A stretch of 48,531 bases of DNA from an uncultured Pelagibacteraceae bacterium (GCA_902604565.1 CACKZF010000004.1:1-48531); one strand, 5' to 3'; positions 1-11,504 are shown, numbered from the stretch's first letter. Made by a program: numbers and translations. The notes: generated by a model not told the origin, from the sequence alone.

Positions 1-1777
1 GAGATAAAATACTCTCAAATGGTGCTCTACCTCTCGTTCCACATGACTCTAACAGTGAAGAGTGAAACCATCCTCTATGTTGATCCGAACCCTCTAGATA
101 CATTGATGCAGGCCATTTTAAATCTTCTCTTTTTTCTAAAACAAAAGAATGAGTTGATCCACTATCAAACCATACTTCTACAATATCACTAGTCTTATCA
201 TAATCTTCTGCTTTATATTTATCTCCAAGTAGTCTCTGAAAATTATCTTCAAACCAACAGTCTGAGCCTTCTTTTTCATAAATTTTTGCAATATTCTCAA
301 AAACCTCTTCATCGATAAGAATTTCTCCATTTTTTTTGGAAATAAATATTGGAAGTGGAACTCCCCATACCCTCTGTCTAGAGACACACCAATCAGGTCT
401 GGTCTCGATCATTGCTTTAATTCTTTCTTTTCCTTTGCTAGGATAAAAAGTAGTATCATTTATTGCTTTAAGCGCTTTGTCCCTTAGCTTATGACTTTCC
501 ATTGAAATAAACCATTGGGGTGTTGCCCTATGAACTAAAGGAGCTTTAGATCTCCAAGAATGGGGGTAAGAATGTGTTAGTTTTCCATTGTTTAAAAGAC
601 CTTTTAGTTCTCTAAGCTTTTCAATAACAATATTATTTGCTTTAAAAATATGAGTTCCTTCAAATATAGGTATGTGTTTCGTGTACCTTCCATCATCATC
701 AACTGTTTCAATTGCTTTTATTCCATTATTGATACACAAATTAAAATCATCAGGTCCATGACTTGGTGCACAATGAACAATGCCTGTTCCTTGTTCAGTT
801 GTTACAAATCTTGCCTCAAGCATTGGAACATCATAGTCATATCCAATTTTATGAAACGGATGGCTACAAATAGTTCCATCAAATTCTTTTCCTTTAAATT
901 CTTTTAATATCTCAATTTTATAATCAGTATCTTTTGCAACAGACGCCAATAGTTCTTTTGCAATAACTATATTTTCATTTTCTAAAATATCATTGTTATC
1001 TATCTTACATAAAACATATTCCAAACTTTGATTGTATGCTAATGCCTTGTTAGCTGGTATCGTCCATGGAGTTGTTGTCCAAATAACAATGTTCGAACCA
1101 ATTAATTGAGTAATATTAGATTTTTTAACTGGAAATGCTGCATAGATTGTATCAGATACATGATCTTGATATTCAACCTCTGCATCCGCTAAAGCTGTTT
1201 TTTCAACTGTTGACCATAAAACAGGCTTGTAACCCTTGTATAAACTACCCTCTTTTAAAAATTTTCCAAGTTCTCTTACAATTTGGGCTTCTGCATCAAA
1301 ACTCATAGTTGAGTAATAGTTTTCCCAATCTCCAATTACTCCTAATCTTTTAAATTGATCTTTGTGAATATCTATCCATTTACTTGCAAAATCTCTACAT
1401 TCTTTTCTAAACTCAATGATAGGTACATCATTTTTATTTTTTTTATTTTTTTTGTATTGTTCCTCAATTTTCCATTCAATTGGTAAGCCATGACAATCCC
1501 ATCCAGGTACATAAACTGAGTCTTTACCATCCATTTGATGAAATTTAATTATTATATCTTTTAGAATTTTATTTAGGGCAGTACCCATATGAATATTTCC
1601 GTTTGCATATGGAGGTCCATCGTGTAAGACAAATTTTTCTTTGCCTTTACTTTGTGATCTTAGTTTTTCATATAGATTAATCTTATCCCAAAATTTCAAA
1701 TACTCTGGTTCTTTATTTGGTAAATTTGCTTTCATTGAAAAAGCAGTTTTAGGTAAGTTTAAATGTTCCTTGCTCAT
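1..1777 (-). CDS. ileS: Isoleucyl-tRNA synthetase, N-terminal part (3' end runs off the window)
   Basis: Reverse-strand translation from the ATG at 1777 begins MSKEHLNLPKTAFSMKANLPNKEPEYLKFW and contains the class I signature FVLHDGPPYANGNIHMGTALNKILKD. Absent from the ORF track because no stop lies in the window. Confidence 0.95.
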   Translation of the reverse strand, partial: MSKEHLNLPKTAFSMKANLPNKEPEYLKFWDKINLYEKLRSQSKGKEKFVLHDGPPYANGNIHMGTALNKILKDIIIKFHQMDGKDSVYVPGWDCHGLPIEWKIEEQYKKNKKNKNDVPIIEFRKECRDFASKWIDIHKDQFKRLGVIGDWENYYSTMSFDAEAQIVRELGKFLKEGSLYKGYKPVLWSTVEKTALADAEVEYQDHVSDTIYAAFPVKKSNITQLIGSNIVIWTTTPWTIPANKALAYNQSLEYVLCKIDNNDILENENIVIAKELLASVAKDTDYKIEILKEFKGKEFDGTICSHPFHKIGYDYDVPMLEARFVTTEQGTGIVHCAPSHGPDDFNLCINNGIKAIETVDDDGRYTKHIPIFEGTHIFKANNIVIEKLRELKGLLNNGKLTHSYPHSWRSKAPLVHRATPQWFISMESHKLRDKALKAINDTTFYPSKGKERIKAMIETRPDWCVSRQRVWGVPLPIFISKKNGEILIDEEVFENIAKIYEKEGSDCWFEDNFQRLLGDKYKAEDYDKTSDIVEVWFDSGSTHSFVLEKREDLKWPASMYLEGSDQHRGWFHSSLLESCGTRGRAPFESILS

Positions 1778-2706
1778 TATGTTTTTTTAGCTTTTAAAAT
1801 ATCTTTTTTTATTTGATTTTTTAACTCACTGATACCTTTGAATTTTTTTTCTCCTCTTATAAATTTTAAAAATTCTACAGATAATTTTTTATTATAAAGA
1901 TTTCCTGAAAAATTAAAAATATTTACCTCTAAAAGTATTTTTTTTTGGTTAAATGTGGGCCTATAACCTAAATTAGCAATTCCTTTATAGAATTTTCTTC
2001 TATCATTAATTCTTGTTTTTACAGCATAAACGCCAGGTTTTGCTATAACATAATTTCCAATATCGATATTGCAAGTTGGGAAACCAATTTTTTGTCCCAT
2101 CATTCTGCCTCTTTGAACTTTTCCTTCAATTTCCCAGTTTCTTTTTAAAAAAGTATTTGCTTTTGATATCTTTCCCTCTTCAAGCAGCTTTCTAATAATT
2201 GTTGATGAAATTATTTTTTTATTTTTCATCAAAGGCGTTGGGTTTATTAAATTATAATCAAAATCATTCTCATATTTTTTAAGCAATGCTACATTACCTT
2301 CTCTTTTATGGCCAAATCTAAAGTTATTACTAACAAATATAAATTTTGATCTAAGTTTTTCTGATAAAATATCTTTAATGAATTTATAGTAGGTAATTTT
2401 GGAAAAATTTTTGTCGAATTTTTTATTAATTACAAAATCAACATCAAATTTTTTTAAATAAATAACTTTTTGACTAAAATTTGATATTCTATAATTTTTA
2501 ATCTTTCTATTAAAAAACATTTTAGGTATAGGATCAAAGGTAACTACTCCCACCTTAGATTTATATTTTGTTTTATATTTTTTAGCTAACTCAAATAATT
2601 TTTGATGTCCTGAGTGCAAGCCATCAAAATTACCGATCAAGATAATTGATTTTTTAAATTCATTTGGAATATTAAAACTATTAAAAATCTTAAATTTTTT
2701 CACCAT
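1777..2706 (-). CDS. ribF: Bifunctional riboflavin kinase/FAD synthetase
   Basis: IGNFDGLHSGHQKLF and GRMMGQKIGFPTCNI motifs; stop overlaps the ileS start by 1 nt. Confidence 0.93.
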   Translation of the reverse strand: MVKKFKIFNSFNIPNEFKKSIILIGNFDGLHSGHQKLFELAKKYKTKYKSKVGVVTFDPIPKMFFNRKIKNYRISNFSQKVIYLKKFDVDFVINKKFDKNFSKITYYKFIKDILSEKLRSKFIFVSNNFRFGHKREGNVALLKKYENDFDYNLINPTPLMKNKKIISSTIIRKLLEEGKISKANTFLKRNWEIEGKVQRGRMMGQKIGFPTCNIDIGNYVIAKPGVYAVKTRINDRRKFYKGIANLGYRPTFNQKKILLEVNIFNFSGNLYNKKLSVEFLKFIRGEKKFKGISELKNQIKKDILKAKKT

Positions 2707-3515
2707 TTTAATTCTTTCTGAAAATAATTAATTTTTGCTTCATAATTTTTAAGTACATTTTCAATTGATAGTTTTGAAATCTCTTGTCTATGTATACCAC
2801 CTGTAATAAGTAATGAATCAAAATTCTGAATATTAGCACCTTTTATATCCGTATTTAGATTATCACCAATACATAATATTTTTTTGTTGTTTACATCCGC
2901 CGCAATTTCATAAACAGGCGGATAGGGTTTGCCAAAGTAAATAACCTCACCATTAATTTCCTCAAATGATTTTGCAATAGAGCCTGCGCAATATTCTCTT
3001 TTGTCTCCTCGATCAACTATTAAATCAGGGTTAGTACATATCATTTTTTTAGTTGTATGCTTTGATAAAAGAGTTTTGTAATATCCTAAGTCATCTTCAT
3101 GCTCTTCAAAAAGACCTGAACATAATAAATAATCCGAGTCATCTATATCAACAACTTTATTATCTTCGAAAGCTTTAAATAAATCGAAATCTCTTGGTGG
3201 TCCTAAGTGAAAAAATTTTTTATTATTGAAATTTTCTAAAAGATATCTTTTTGACGCTTCTCCAGATGTAAAAACTGTATCTGAAAAATTATTTAACCCC
3301 ATTTTTTTTAGAGTATTAATTACTGTTAGGTTGGGTCTTGGAGCATTTGTCAATAATACGAATTTTTTTTCATTATTAGATAATTCATTTAAAACTTTGA
3401 CAGCATTCTCATACAGCTTTATTCCATTATGTACTACTCCCCAGATATCAATGAAAAATAAGTCATATCTACCAACTATTGATTTTAAGCCTGATTGATC
3501 TAAATTTTTACTCAT
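2700..3515 (-). CDS. HAD-IIA superfamily hydrolase (TIGR01459-like)
   Basis: DLFFIDIWGVVHNG, VLLTNAPRP, and ILCIGDNLNTDIKGA motifs. Confidence 0.85.
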   Translation of the reverse strand: MSKNLDQSGLKSIVGRYDLFFIDIWGVVHNGIKLYENAVKVLNELSNNEKKFVLLTNAPRPNLTVINTLKKMGLNNFSDTVFTSGEASKRYLLENFNNKKFFHLGPPRDFDLFKAFEDNKVVDIDDSDYLLCSGLFEEHEDDLGYYKTLLSKHTTKKMICTNPDLIVDRGDKREYCAGSIAKSFEEINGEVIYFGKPYPPVYEIAADVNNKKILCIGDNLNTDIKGANIQNFDSLLITGGIHRQEISKLSIENVLKNYEAKINYFQKELKW

Positions 3516-3582
3516 ATTTCAGATATAGCTTAAAAATCCAATAAATTCCTGATTTTTCTCATTTATATATTTGAGGCCAGAT

Positions 3583-3612
3583 CTTGAAATAATAGTCACA
3601 TGCATCTATATG
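3583..3612 (+). promoter_or_regulatory. Candidate RpoH (sigma-32) promoter for groESL
   Basis: CTTG (3583-3586)-N18-TCTATATG (3605-3612); close to the alphaproteobacterial RpoH consensus CTTG-N17/18-CYTATNT. Confidence 0.6.
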
Positions 3613-3635
3613 AACTCTAATTTAAAGGAGTTAAT

Positions 3636-3929
3636 ATGAAGTTTAAACCGTTACACGATAGAGTATTAATCGAAGTTTTAGACAGCAGCGAAAAAACTGC
3701 TGGTGGAATTATCATCCCTGATTCTGCACAAGAGAAACCACAAGAGGGCAAAGTAGTAGCTGTTGGTGGTGGATCAAAAACTGAGGATGGAAAAATTATA
3801 CCGATGGATGTTAAAGTTGGTGACAAAGTTCTTTTTGGAAAATGGTCAGGAACTGAAGTTAAAATTGATGGTAAAGAATACAGCATAATGAAAGAGTCAG
3901 ACATTATGGGTATCTCTACTTCTAAATAA
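3636..3929 (+). CDS. groES: Co-chaperonin GroES
   Basis: [42 protein letters not shown] aaaggag. Confidence 0.98.
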   Translation: MKFKPLHDRVLIEVLDSSEKTAGGIIIPDSAQEKPQEGKVVAVGGGSKTEDGKIIPMDVKVGDKVLFGKWSGTEVKIDGKEYSIMKESDIMGISTSK

Positions 3930-3937
3930 AATAATAA

Positions 3938-5608
<1,671 letters not shown>

Positions 5609-5633
5609 CCCAAAAAGTCTAAGTAAAAAATTT

Positions 5634-5665
5634 AAAAGGGGCAGATTATTCTGCCCTTTTTTTTT
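5634..5665 (+). terminator. Intrinsic terminator of groESL
   Basis: aaaaggGGCAGattattCTGCCctttttttttt hairpin followed by a T-run. Confidence 0.9.
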
Positions 5666-5704
5666 GTTTTCAATTAAAAGTATAAATGTATAAGAACCTC
5701 AACC

Positions 5705-7531
5705 ATGAATAATAATATTCGAAACATCACTATCATAGCACACGTTGATCATGGAAAAACAACACTGATTGATAATTTGATGAAACAAAGTGGTACTTTT
5801 AGAGACAACGAAGTAGTTGATGAAAGATTAATGGATTCTGGAGAGCTAGAAAAAGAAAGAGGAATTACAATTCTTGCTAAGCCTACTTCGATTAATTGGG
5901 AAGATAGTAGAATAAATATTATTGATACTCCTGGTCACAGAGATTTTGCAGCAGAGGTTGAAAGAGTTTTAAGTTTAGCAGATGGTGCATTATTGTTAGT
6001 AGACTCTGCAGAAGGCGTCATGCCTCAAACAAAATTTGTATTAAGCAAAGCATTAAAACAGGGATTAAAACCAATTGTAGTAATAAATAAGTTAGACAAA
6101 AGTGATCAAAGGGCTGATGAAGTTTTAAATGAGACTTTTGATTTATTTGTTAGTTTAGACGCGAATGAGGAACAATTAGATTTTCCTGTCTTATACGCAA
6201 GTGGAAGATCCGGTTGGGCTTCTAAAGATATTGACGGACCAAGAGAAAATCTTAATCCGCTATTAGATTTAGTTTTAGATCATGTAAAACCCTCTCAATT
6301 TGATAGATCAAAACCATTTGCGATGCTATCGACGCTACTTTATGCTGATAACTTTTTGGGCAGAAGCTTAGTAGGAAGAATTTCACAAGGGACGGCAAAA
6401 GCAAATCAACAAATTAAAGCAATCAATTTAAAAGGTGAAAAAGTAGATGAAGGTAGACTTACAAAGATCTTTAGATATGAGGGTACAAAAAAAGTGCCCA
6501 TTGAAGTTGGAGAAGCTGGAGATATCGTAGTTATAGCTGGATTAGAAAAAGCAAATGTAGCAGATACTATTTGTGATTTAGAAGTAAATGAACCAATTGA
6601 GGCAACACCGATCGATCCACCAACAATGTCGATAAAAATAACAGTAAATAGCTCACCATTAGCAGGAACTGAGGGTAAGAAATTAACTAGTACTCAAATT
6701 AGAGACCGTTTAATTTTAGAAGCGCAAAACAATGTTGGAATTTCTTTCTCAGAAAACTCAAATAAAGATGCATTTGAGATAAGTGGACGAGGAGAATTAA
6801 TGCTTGAAATATTATTAACACAAATGAGACGTGAGGGCTTTGAAATGACTGTAAGTCCTCCTAAAGTTTTATTTAAAACTGATGAAAATTCAAAAAAATT
6901 AGAACCCATTGAAGAAATTACTATGGATTTAGATGAAGAATATTCATCAAGGATTATTGACTCTATGAATAGAAGAAAAGGTAAATTAATTGAATTAAAA
7001 GATACTGGAAAGAATAAAAAAAGACTTATTTTTCAAGCCCCAACAAGAGGTTTAATGGGCTACACAAGCAGATTTTTAACATTAACTAAAGGAACAGGTG
7101 TTATTAATAGAATTTTTCACTCTTATGGAGATTTCGAGGGAGACATGGAAGGAAGAAGAAATGGCGCTTTAATCTCTATGGACCAAGGCAAGGCTGTTGC
7201 ATTTTCAATTTTTAATTTACAGGCTAGAGGAGAAATGTTTGTTACACACAATGATCCAGTTTATACAGGAATGATTGTGGGCTTGGCTCCTAAACCAGGT
7301 GATATGATAATTAATGTTATGAAAGGAAAAAAACTTACAAATATGAGAACACAAGGTACTGATGAAAATATTGTTCTTACACCTGTAAGACAAATGTCGA
7401 TTGCAGAACAGTTAAGTATACTTAATACTGATGAAGCGTTAGAAATTACACCTAAATCTTGTAGACTCAGAAAAGCAATTCTAGACCCTCACGAAAGAAA
7501 AAGAAGCGAAAAACAAAATACTGCTACTTAG
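5705..7531 (+). CDS. typA: Ribosome-associated GTPase TypA/BipA
   Basis: RNITIIAHVDHGKTTLIDNLMKQSG; LMDSGELEKERGITI; DTPGHRDFAAEVERVL. Confidence 0.97.
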   Translation: MNNNIRNITIIAHVDHGKTTLIDNLMKQSGTFRDNEVVDERLMDSGELEKERGITILAKPTSINWEDSRINIIDTPGHRDFAAEVERVLSLADGALLLVDSAEGVMPQTKFVLSKALKQGLKPIVVINKLDKSDQRADEVLNETFDLFVSLDANEEQLDFPVLYASGRSGWASKDIDGPRENLNPLLDLVLDHVKPSQFDRSKPFAMLSTLLYADNFLGRSLVGRISQGTAKANQQIKAINLKGEKVDEGRLTKIFRYEGTKKVPIEVGEAGDIVVIAGLEKANVADTICDLEVNEPIEATPIDPPTMSIKITVNSSPLAGTEGKKLTSTQIRDRLILEAQNNVGISFSENSNKDAFEISGRGELMLEILLTQMRREGFEMTVSPPKVLFKTDENSKKLEPIEEITMDLDEEYSSRIIDSMNRRKGKLIELKDTGKNKKRLIFQAPTRGLMGYTSRFLTLTKGTGVINRIFHSYGDFEGDMEGRRNGALISMDQGKAVAFSIFNLQARGEMFVTHNDPVYTGMIVGLAPKPGDMIINVMKGKKLTNMRTQGTDENIVLTPVRQMSIAEQLSILNTDEALEITPKSCRLRKAILDPHERKRSEKQNTAT

Positions 7532-8175
7532 TTCATTATTTTATCAATAATGTACAAACTAAAAGCAATACAAGGACCAATTCCAAAAGCAAACATCAAA
7601 GTTCCAACACCAATTGTTCCACCCAAGTACCACCCAACTGAAGCTACAGAAATTTCTATAAAGGCTCTCACAGAAGCAATCGGTAGATTAGTTTTTTTTT
7701 GTAAACCAGTCATTAAACCATCCCTAGGCCCTGGACCTAGATTAGCTATTAAATAAATACCACTCCCCACTCCAACTATCATAACGCCTCCTGCAGCCAT
7801 TAATAATTTCATAATGTAAGTTTCAGGGGTTGGTATTAATGCAATTGTAATGTCTAACATTGCTGCAATAATTACGATATTGAATATGGTACCTAGACCG
7901 GGTTTTTGTTTTAAAAAAAACCATGAAGATAAAACGACAACACTTACTATAAAAGTTACAATTCCAATGGATAATCCTGAATTAATTGAAATTCCTTGTG
8001 CCATTACAGTCCATGGAGAATTGCCAATAAATGAAATTACGACTAAGGCTTCGCCAAAACCGAATAATATTAGACCAAAACAAAGGAAGAATAAGGTAGA
8101 TAATTTTGGCTTTAAATTAAAAGTCTCGTGAGAACTCCATGAGACTTTAGGAATATTTTTGATAGTAAGGAACAT
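7528..8175 (-). CDS. YczE/YitT-like integral membrane protein
   Basis: Multi-TM protein with GNSPWTVMAQGIS and NLGPGPRDGLMTGLQKKT, typical of the YczE family. Confidence 0.75.
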   Translation of the reverse strand: MFLTIKNIPKVSWSSHETFNLKPKLSTLFFLCFGLILFGFGEALVVISFIGNSPWTVMAQGISINSGLSIGIVTFIVSVVVLSSWFFLKQKPGLGTIFNIVIIAAMLDITIALIPTPETYIMKLLMAAGGVMIVGVGSGIYLIANLGPGPRDGLMTGLQKKTNLPIASVRAFIEISVASVGWYLGGTIGVGTLMFAFGIGPCIAFSLYIIDKIMN

Positions 8176-8214
8176 ATATTTCGCTATTATTTATACTTTC
8201 TTTAACTAAAATCT

Positions 8215-8901
8215 ATGAAAATGAAACATTTTATTATCGTATCAATAATTATTATGTTTGCTTCTAAAGTGATGGCACATAGCAGTCATTATGAAGGTCT
8301 TAAAAAAATTGAGATGGATGTTCTAAGAAATAATGAAGTTATTGGTAGCACCAATTACTTCTTTGAATTTGATGAAGATTTATTTGTGGTAAAAAATTAT
8401 ACTAATTTTAAAGTAGAGTTATTCGGCATAACAGTTTTTTCGATTTTAAGTGAGACAATAGAAAAGTACAAAGATAATAAATTAGTTTTTTTTAAATCTA
8501 ATACTTTTCAAAATGATAAAGAGAAATATGTAAATTTAAATTATGATAAATCTATAAATAAATTCGTTATAGATGGATCATCATACAAAGGTGAAGCTAG
8601 TTTAGATTGTACAATTGGGAATTGGTGGAACCACAAAATTTTTAAAGCTGACAAACAAATCAGTCCTTTATCTGGAAGTATAAAAAAGCAGACTGTGAAT
8701 TTAATAGGAAATGAAAATATTGATATTAATGGTAAAGAGTATTTAACTGAGCACTTTAATATTAAATCAAATGATGAAAATCTTTCTGATGAAAAAAAAT
8801 TTGAATTTGATGTTTGGTATAATCCAGAAAATAATTTAATATTAAAAGTAACTTATAATAAAATGGGTAATTGGGAATATAGATTAAGGAGTTTTGAGTA
8901 A
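8215..8901 (+). CDS. Secreted DUF6134-like protein
   Basis: Signal peptide MKMKHFIIVSIIIMFASKVMA; overall pattern resembles the DUF6134 family. Stop overlaps the next start (TAATG). Confidence 0.6.
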   Translation: MKMKHFIIVSIIIMFASKVMAHSSHYEGLKKIEMDVLRNNEVIGSTNYFFEFDEDLFVVKNYTNFKVELFGITVFSILSETIEKYKDNKLVFFKSNTFQNDKEKYVNLNYDKSINKFVIDGSSYKGEASLDCTIGNWWNHKIFKADKQISPLSGSIKKQTVNLIGNENIDINGKEYLTEHFNIKSNDENLSDEKKFEFDVWYNPENNLILKVTYNKMGNWEYRLRSFE

Positions 8902-9623
8902 TGGCAATATGGGGAAGTATAATTGGTGGAATGCTAGGTTTTTCAATCGGTGGACCTTTTGGTATGCTTTTAGGATCCTTAATCGGTGGAAAAATGTCAA
9001 GAGCCAGATCAGGAGGTGGATTTAGATCTTTTGCACAACCACAACAAATATTTGCCCTATCTTTGATTGTTTTATCAGCAAAGCTAAGTAAAGCAGATGG
9101 ACAAGTTAGCCGTGAAGAATTAATTGCAGTTAAAGATAAATTAAAAATACCTGAGAGCGAATTAGATCAGGTTGGTAAAATTTTCAACAAAGCTAAAGAG
9201 GAAAGTACCGGGTATGAACCATATGCAAAACAAATTGCAGAAGTTTATAGAGGAAATATGAATGTATTAGAGGAAGTAATTAATACTCTTTTTTATATTG
9301 CTGAAGCTGACGGACACATAAGTGATAATGAATTAATAATGATAGAAGATATAGCAAGAATTTTTGGATTAAATCAGACTCAAATTAATGGAATCAAAGA
9401 AAGCAGAAAGTCATCAGACAAACTTAATCCTTATATTGTTCTGGAAAGTAAACCAGATGACTCACTCGAATTGATAAGAAAACGTTATATTAAACTTAGC
9501 AAAGAACATCATCCTGATCTTTTATTAAGTAAAGGTGTTCCTCAAGAAGTAATAGACGAAAGCAAAGCTAAAATGAGAGCTGTAAATTCTGCGTGGGATC
9601 AAATTCAAAAATTAAAGAATTAG
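8901..9623 (+). CDS. TerB-like plus C-terminal J-domain protein (DjlA-like)
   Basis: Gly-rich N-terminus IGGMLGFSIGGPFGMLLGSLIGG, TerB-like central region, J domain with RKRYIKLSKEHHPDLL (HPD). Confidence 0.85.
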   Translation: MAIWGSIIGGMLGFSIGGPFGMLLGSLIGGKMSRARSGGGFRSFAQPQQIFALSLIVLSAKLSKADGQVSREELIAVKDKLKIPESELDQVGKIFNKAKEESTGYEPYAKQIAEVYRGNMNVLEEVINTLFYIAEADGHISDNELIMIEDIARIFGLNQTQINGIKESRKSSDKLNPYIVLESKPDDSLELIRKRYIKLSKEHHPDLLLSKGVPQEVIDESKAKMRAVNSAWDQIQKLKN

Positions 9624-9902
9624 TCCTAATAAACTCGCCATAAAATACATAGAAAATACAAAAGCAAGGACTACAATAAAATACATTATTGTAACAATTT
9701 TATCTCTTTTCCGTCTTTGTCTTACAAATGGCTTATCATCTAGGTCACAGATATCTCTTATGCCAATAACTTTATAATCACAAGTATAACGCCATATTGA
9801 GTCAGGCATCCTAGGATCAGTTTGATTATAATATTGTATCCATTGAACTGTATATTTAAATAAAAGATAGCTTACTATTAAAAGAAGACCACTAGTAAAC
9901 AT
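9612..9902 (-). CDS. Small hypothetical membrane protein, two predicted TM segments
   Basis: 96-aa ORF with hydrophobic N- and C-terminal segments flanking a basic/Cys-containing loop; follows aceA on the same strand. Confidence 0.6.
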   Translation of the reverse strand: MFTSGLLLIVSYLLFKYTVQWIQYYNQTDPRMPDSIWRYTCDYKVIGIRDICDLDDKPFVRQRRKRDKIVTIMYFIVVLAFVFSMYFMASLLGLIL

Positions 9903-9913
9903 TAATCTAACAT

Positions 9914-11188
9914 CTAAAACTGTTCTGACTCAGTTGAGCCTTCCATTGCAGTAGTTGAGCTTTTACCTGAGCTAATTGTATTTGAAACTGCATCAAAATA
10001 TGATGTACCAACTTCTCTTTGATGTTTTACACTTGTGTATCCATCTTTTTCTCTAGCAAATTCATGCTGTTGAATTTTTGAGTAAGCAGTCATACCTTCT
10101 GATTTATATTTTTCTGCTAATTCAAATATTGCAATGTTTTGAGTGTGGAAACCAGCTAATGTTATAAACTGGAATTTGTATCCCATTTCTCCAATCTTTC
10201 TTTGGAATGATCCAATTTCTTCATCAGATAAATGTTTCTTCCAATTAAATGATGGTGAACAATTATAAGCTAACATTTTACCAGGAAATTTTTCATGTAT
10301 AGCATCAGCAAATTTCTTAGCTTCCTCTAAATTTGGAGTAGCAGTTTCACACCAAATTAAATCTGCATATGGTGCATAAGCAAGACCTCTAGAAATTGCC
10401 TGCTCTATTCCATCTTTAACATAAAAGAAACCCTCAGGAGATCTTTCACCTGTTAAAAATGCTTTATCATTATCATCAAAATCATTTGTGATTAATTTAG
10501 CAGCATTTGCATCTGTTCTTGCTAAAATTATTAATGGTACATCTGCAATATCAGCAGCAAGTCTAGCAGCCTTTAAATTTCTAACCATTGTTCCAGTTGG
10601 CACAAGAACTTTTCCGCCCATATGACCACATTTTTTCTCACTAGCTAATTGGTCTTCAAAGTGAACCCCAGCAGCACCTGCTCTAATAAATTTTTTAGTT
10701 AATTCAAATACATTTAGTGGTCCACCAAATCCTGCTTCACCGTCAGCTATGATTGGCAACATGTAATCAGTTCTCTTACTTTTATCCATATCACCATCTA
10801 TCATTTCCATATGTTGAATTTGATCAGCTCTAATTAGAGAATTATTCATTGTCTCAACTAATTTTGGTGCACTATCATATGGATATAAAGATTGATCAGG
10901 ATACATTTCTCCAGCACTGTTAGCATCAGCTGCAACTTGCCAACCACTTAAATAAATTGCTTTTAAACCAGCTTTTGCATGTTGTACTGCGTGATTTCCT
11001 GAAAGTGACCCAAGAGTGTTAACGTAAGCTTCTGTATTTAACAGTTTCCAAAGCTTTTGGGACTGCATTTTACACATAGAATACTCAATTTTGATTGATC
11101 CTCTTAATCTTTCAACTTCTTCAGGAGTATAATCTCTTTTAATACCTGCAAATCTTTGTAAATCGTATGAAATATTTTCAGCTGACAC
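9914..11188 (-). CDS. aceA: Isocitrate lyase
   Basis: [14 protein letters not shown] (ICL signature), [32 protein letters not shown] start. Confidence 0.96.
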   Translation of the reverse strand: MSAENISYDLQRFAGIKRDYTPEEVERLRGSIKIEYSMCKMQSQKLWKLLNTEAYVNTLGSLSGNHAVQHAKAGLKAIYLSGWQVAADANSAGEMYPDQSLYPYDSAPKLVETMNNSLIRADQIQHMEMIDGDMDKSKRTDYMLPIIADGEAGFGGPLNVFELTKKFIRAGAAGVHFEDQLASEKKCGHMGGKVLVPTGTMVRNLKAARLAADIADVPLIILARTDANAAKLITNDFDDNDKAFLTGERSPEGFFYVKDGIEQAISRGLAYAPYADLIWCETATPNLEEAKKFADAIHEKFPGKMLAYNCSPSFNWKKHLSDEEIGSFQRKIGEMGYKFQFITLAGFHTQNIAIFELAEKYKSEGMTAYSKIQQHEFAREKDGYTSVKHQREVGTSYFDAVSNTISSGKSSTTAMEGSTESEQF

Positions 11189-11232
11189 TTAAACCCCTCT
11201 CTTTTGATTAAATGACTAGAAATGACTAATGA

Positions 11233-11394
11233 CTATTTTGAGCTGTATTCTTCAGTAAATTCGTTCATTCCGCTAGATCCCCAATCGCAATGATCGTCCC
11301 TGATGTAAATACCTTTCGACTTGTGCTCAGAATGCTCTTCTTTATTAGTAATTTGATAGTTATTTTCGATGTTATTAATTTTGTTTTTTTCCAT
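11233..11394 (-). CDS. Putative 53-aa small protein in the aceA leader
   Basis: Reverse-strand ORF not in the supplied track: MEKNKINNIENNYQITNKEEHSEHKSKGIYIRDDHCDWGSSGMNEFTEEYSSK*. Co-directional with and just upstream of aceA; weak SD. Confidence 0.5.
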   Translation of the reverse strand: MEKNKINNIENNYQITNKEEHSEHKSKGIYIRDDHCDWGSSGMNEFTEEYSSK

Positions 11395-11504
11395 GTAAAC
11401 TTTATAATTTACAATATTTACAAAATCTACAATTAAATTGATTTTGCTTGTAAAATAGAATAATTTTATGTAAATTTAAATTTACAAAATTTACAAATAG
11501 TAAA
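11395..11504. promoter_or_regulatory. Divergent control region aceA/RamB-like regulator with TTTACAA-type repeats and an 18-bp palindrome
   Basis: TTTACAA at 11408, 11417, (TCTACAA) 11426, 11481 and 11490; perfect palindrome TGTAAATTTAAATTTACA at 11469-11486. Confidence 0.6.

Noticed and set aside
178-907. ORFs 178..387 (-) and 650..907 (+)
   Set aside because: Both lie inside the partial ileS gene (reverse strand) in other frames; no family signal.
3613-3632. SD-sequestering hairpin AACTCT-AATTTAAA-GGAGTT before groES as a second RNA thermometer
   Set aside because: If the RpoH-type promoter at 3583-3612 is right, the TSS falls near 3618-3620 and the 5' arm would not be transcribed. Would need an upstream TSS to be revived.
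7550-8131. Plus-strand ORFs 7550..7756 and 7850..8131
   Set aside because: Antisense to the YczE-like membrane protein; no independent support.
11189-11504. Glycine riboswitch upstream of aceA
   Set aside because: Known SAR11 glyoxylate/glycine biology made this worth checking, but no GC-rich tandem aptamer-like structure is visible; the region is AT-rich repeats plus a small ORF.
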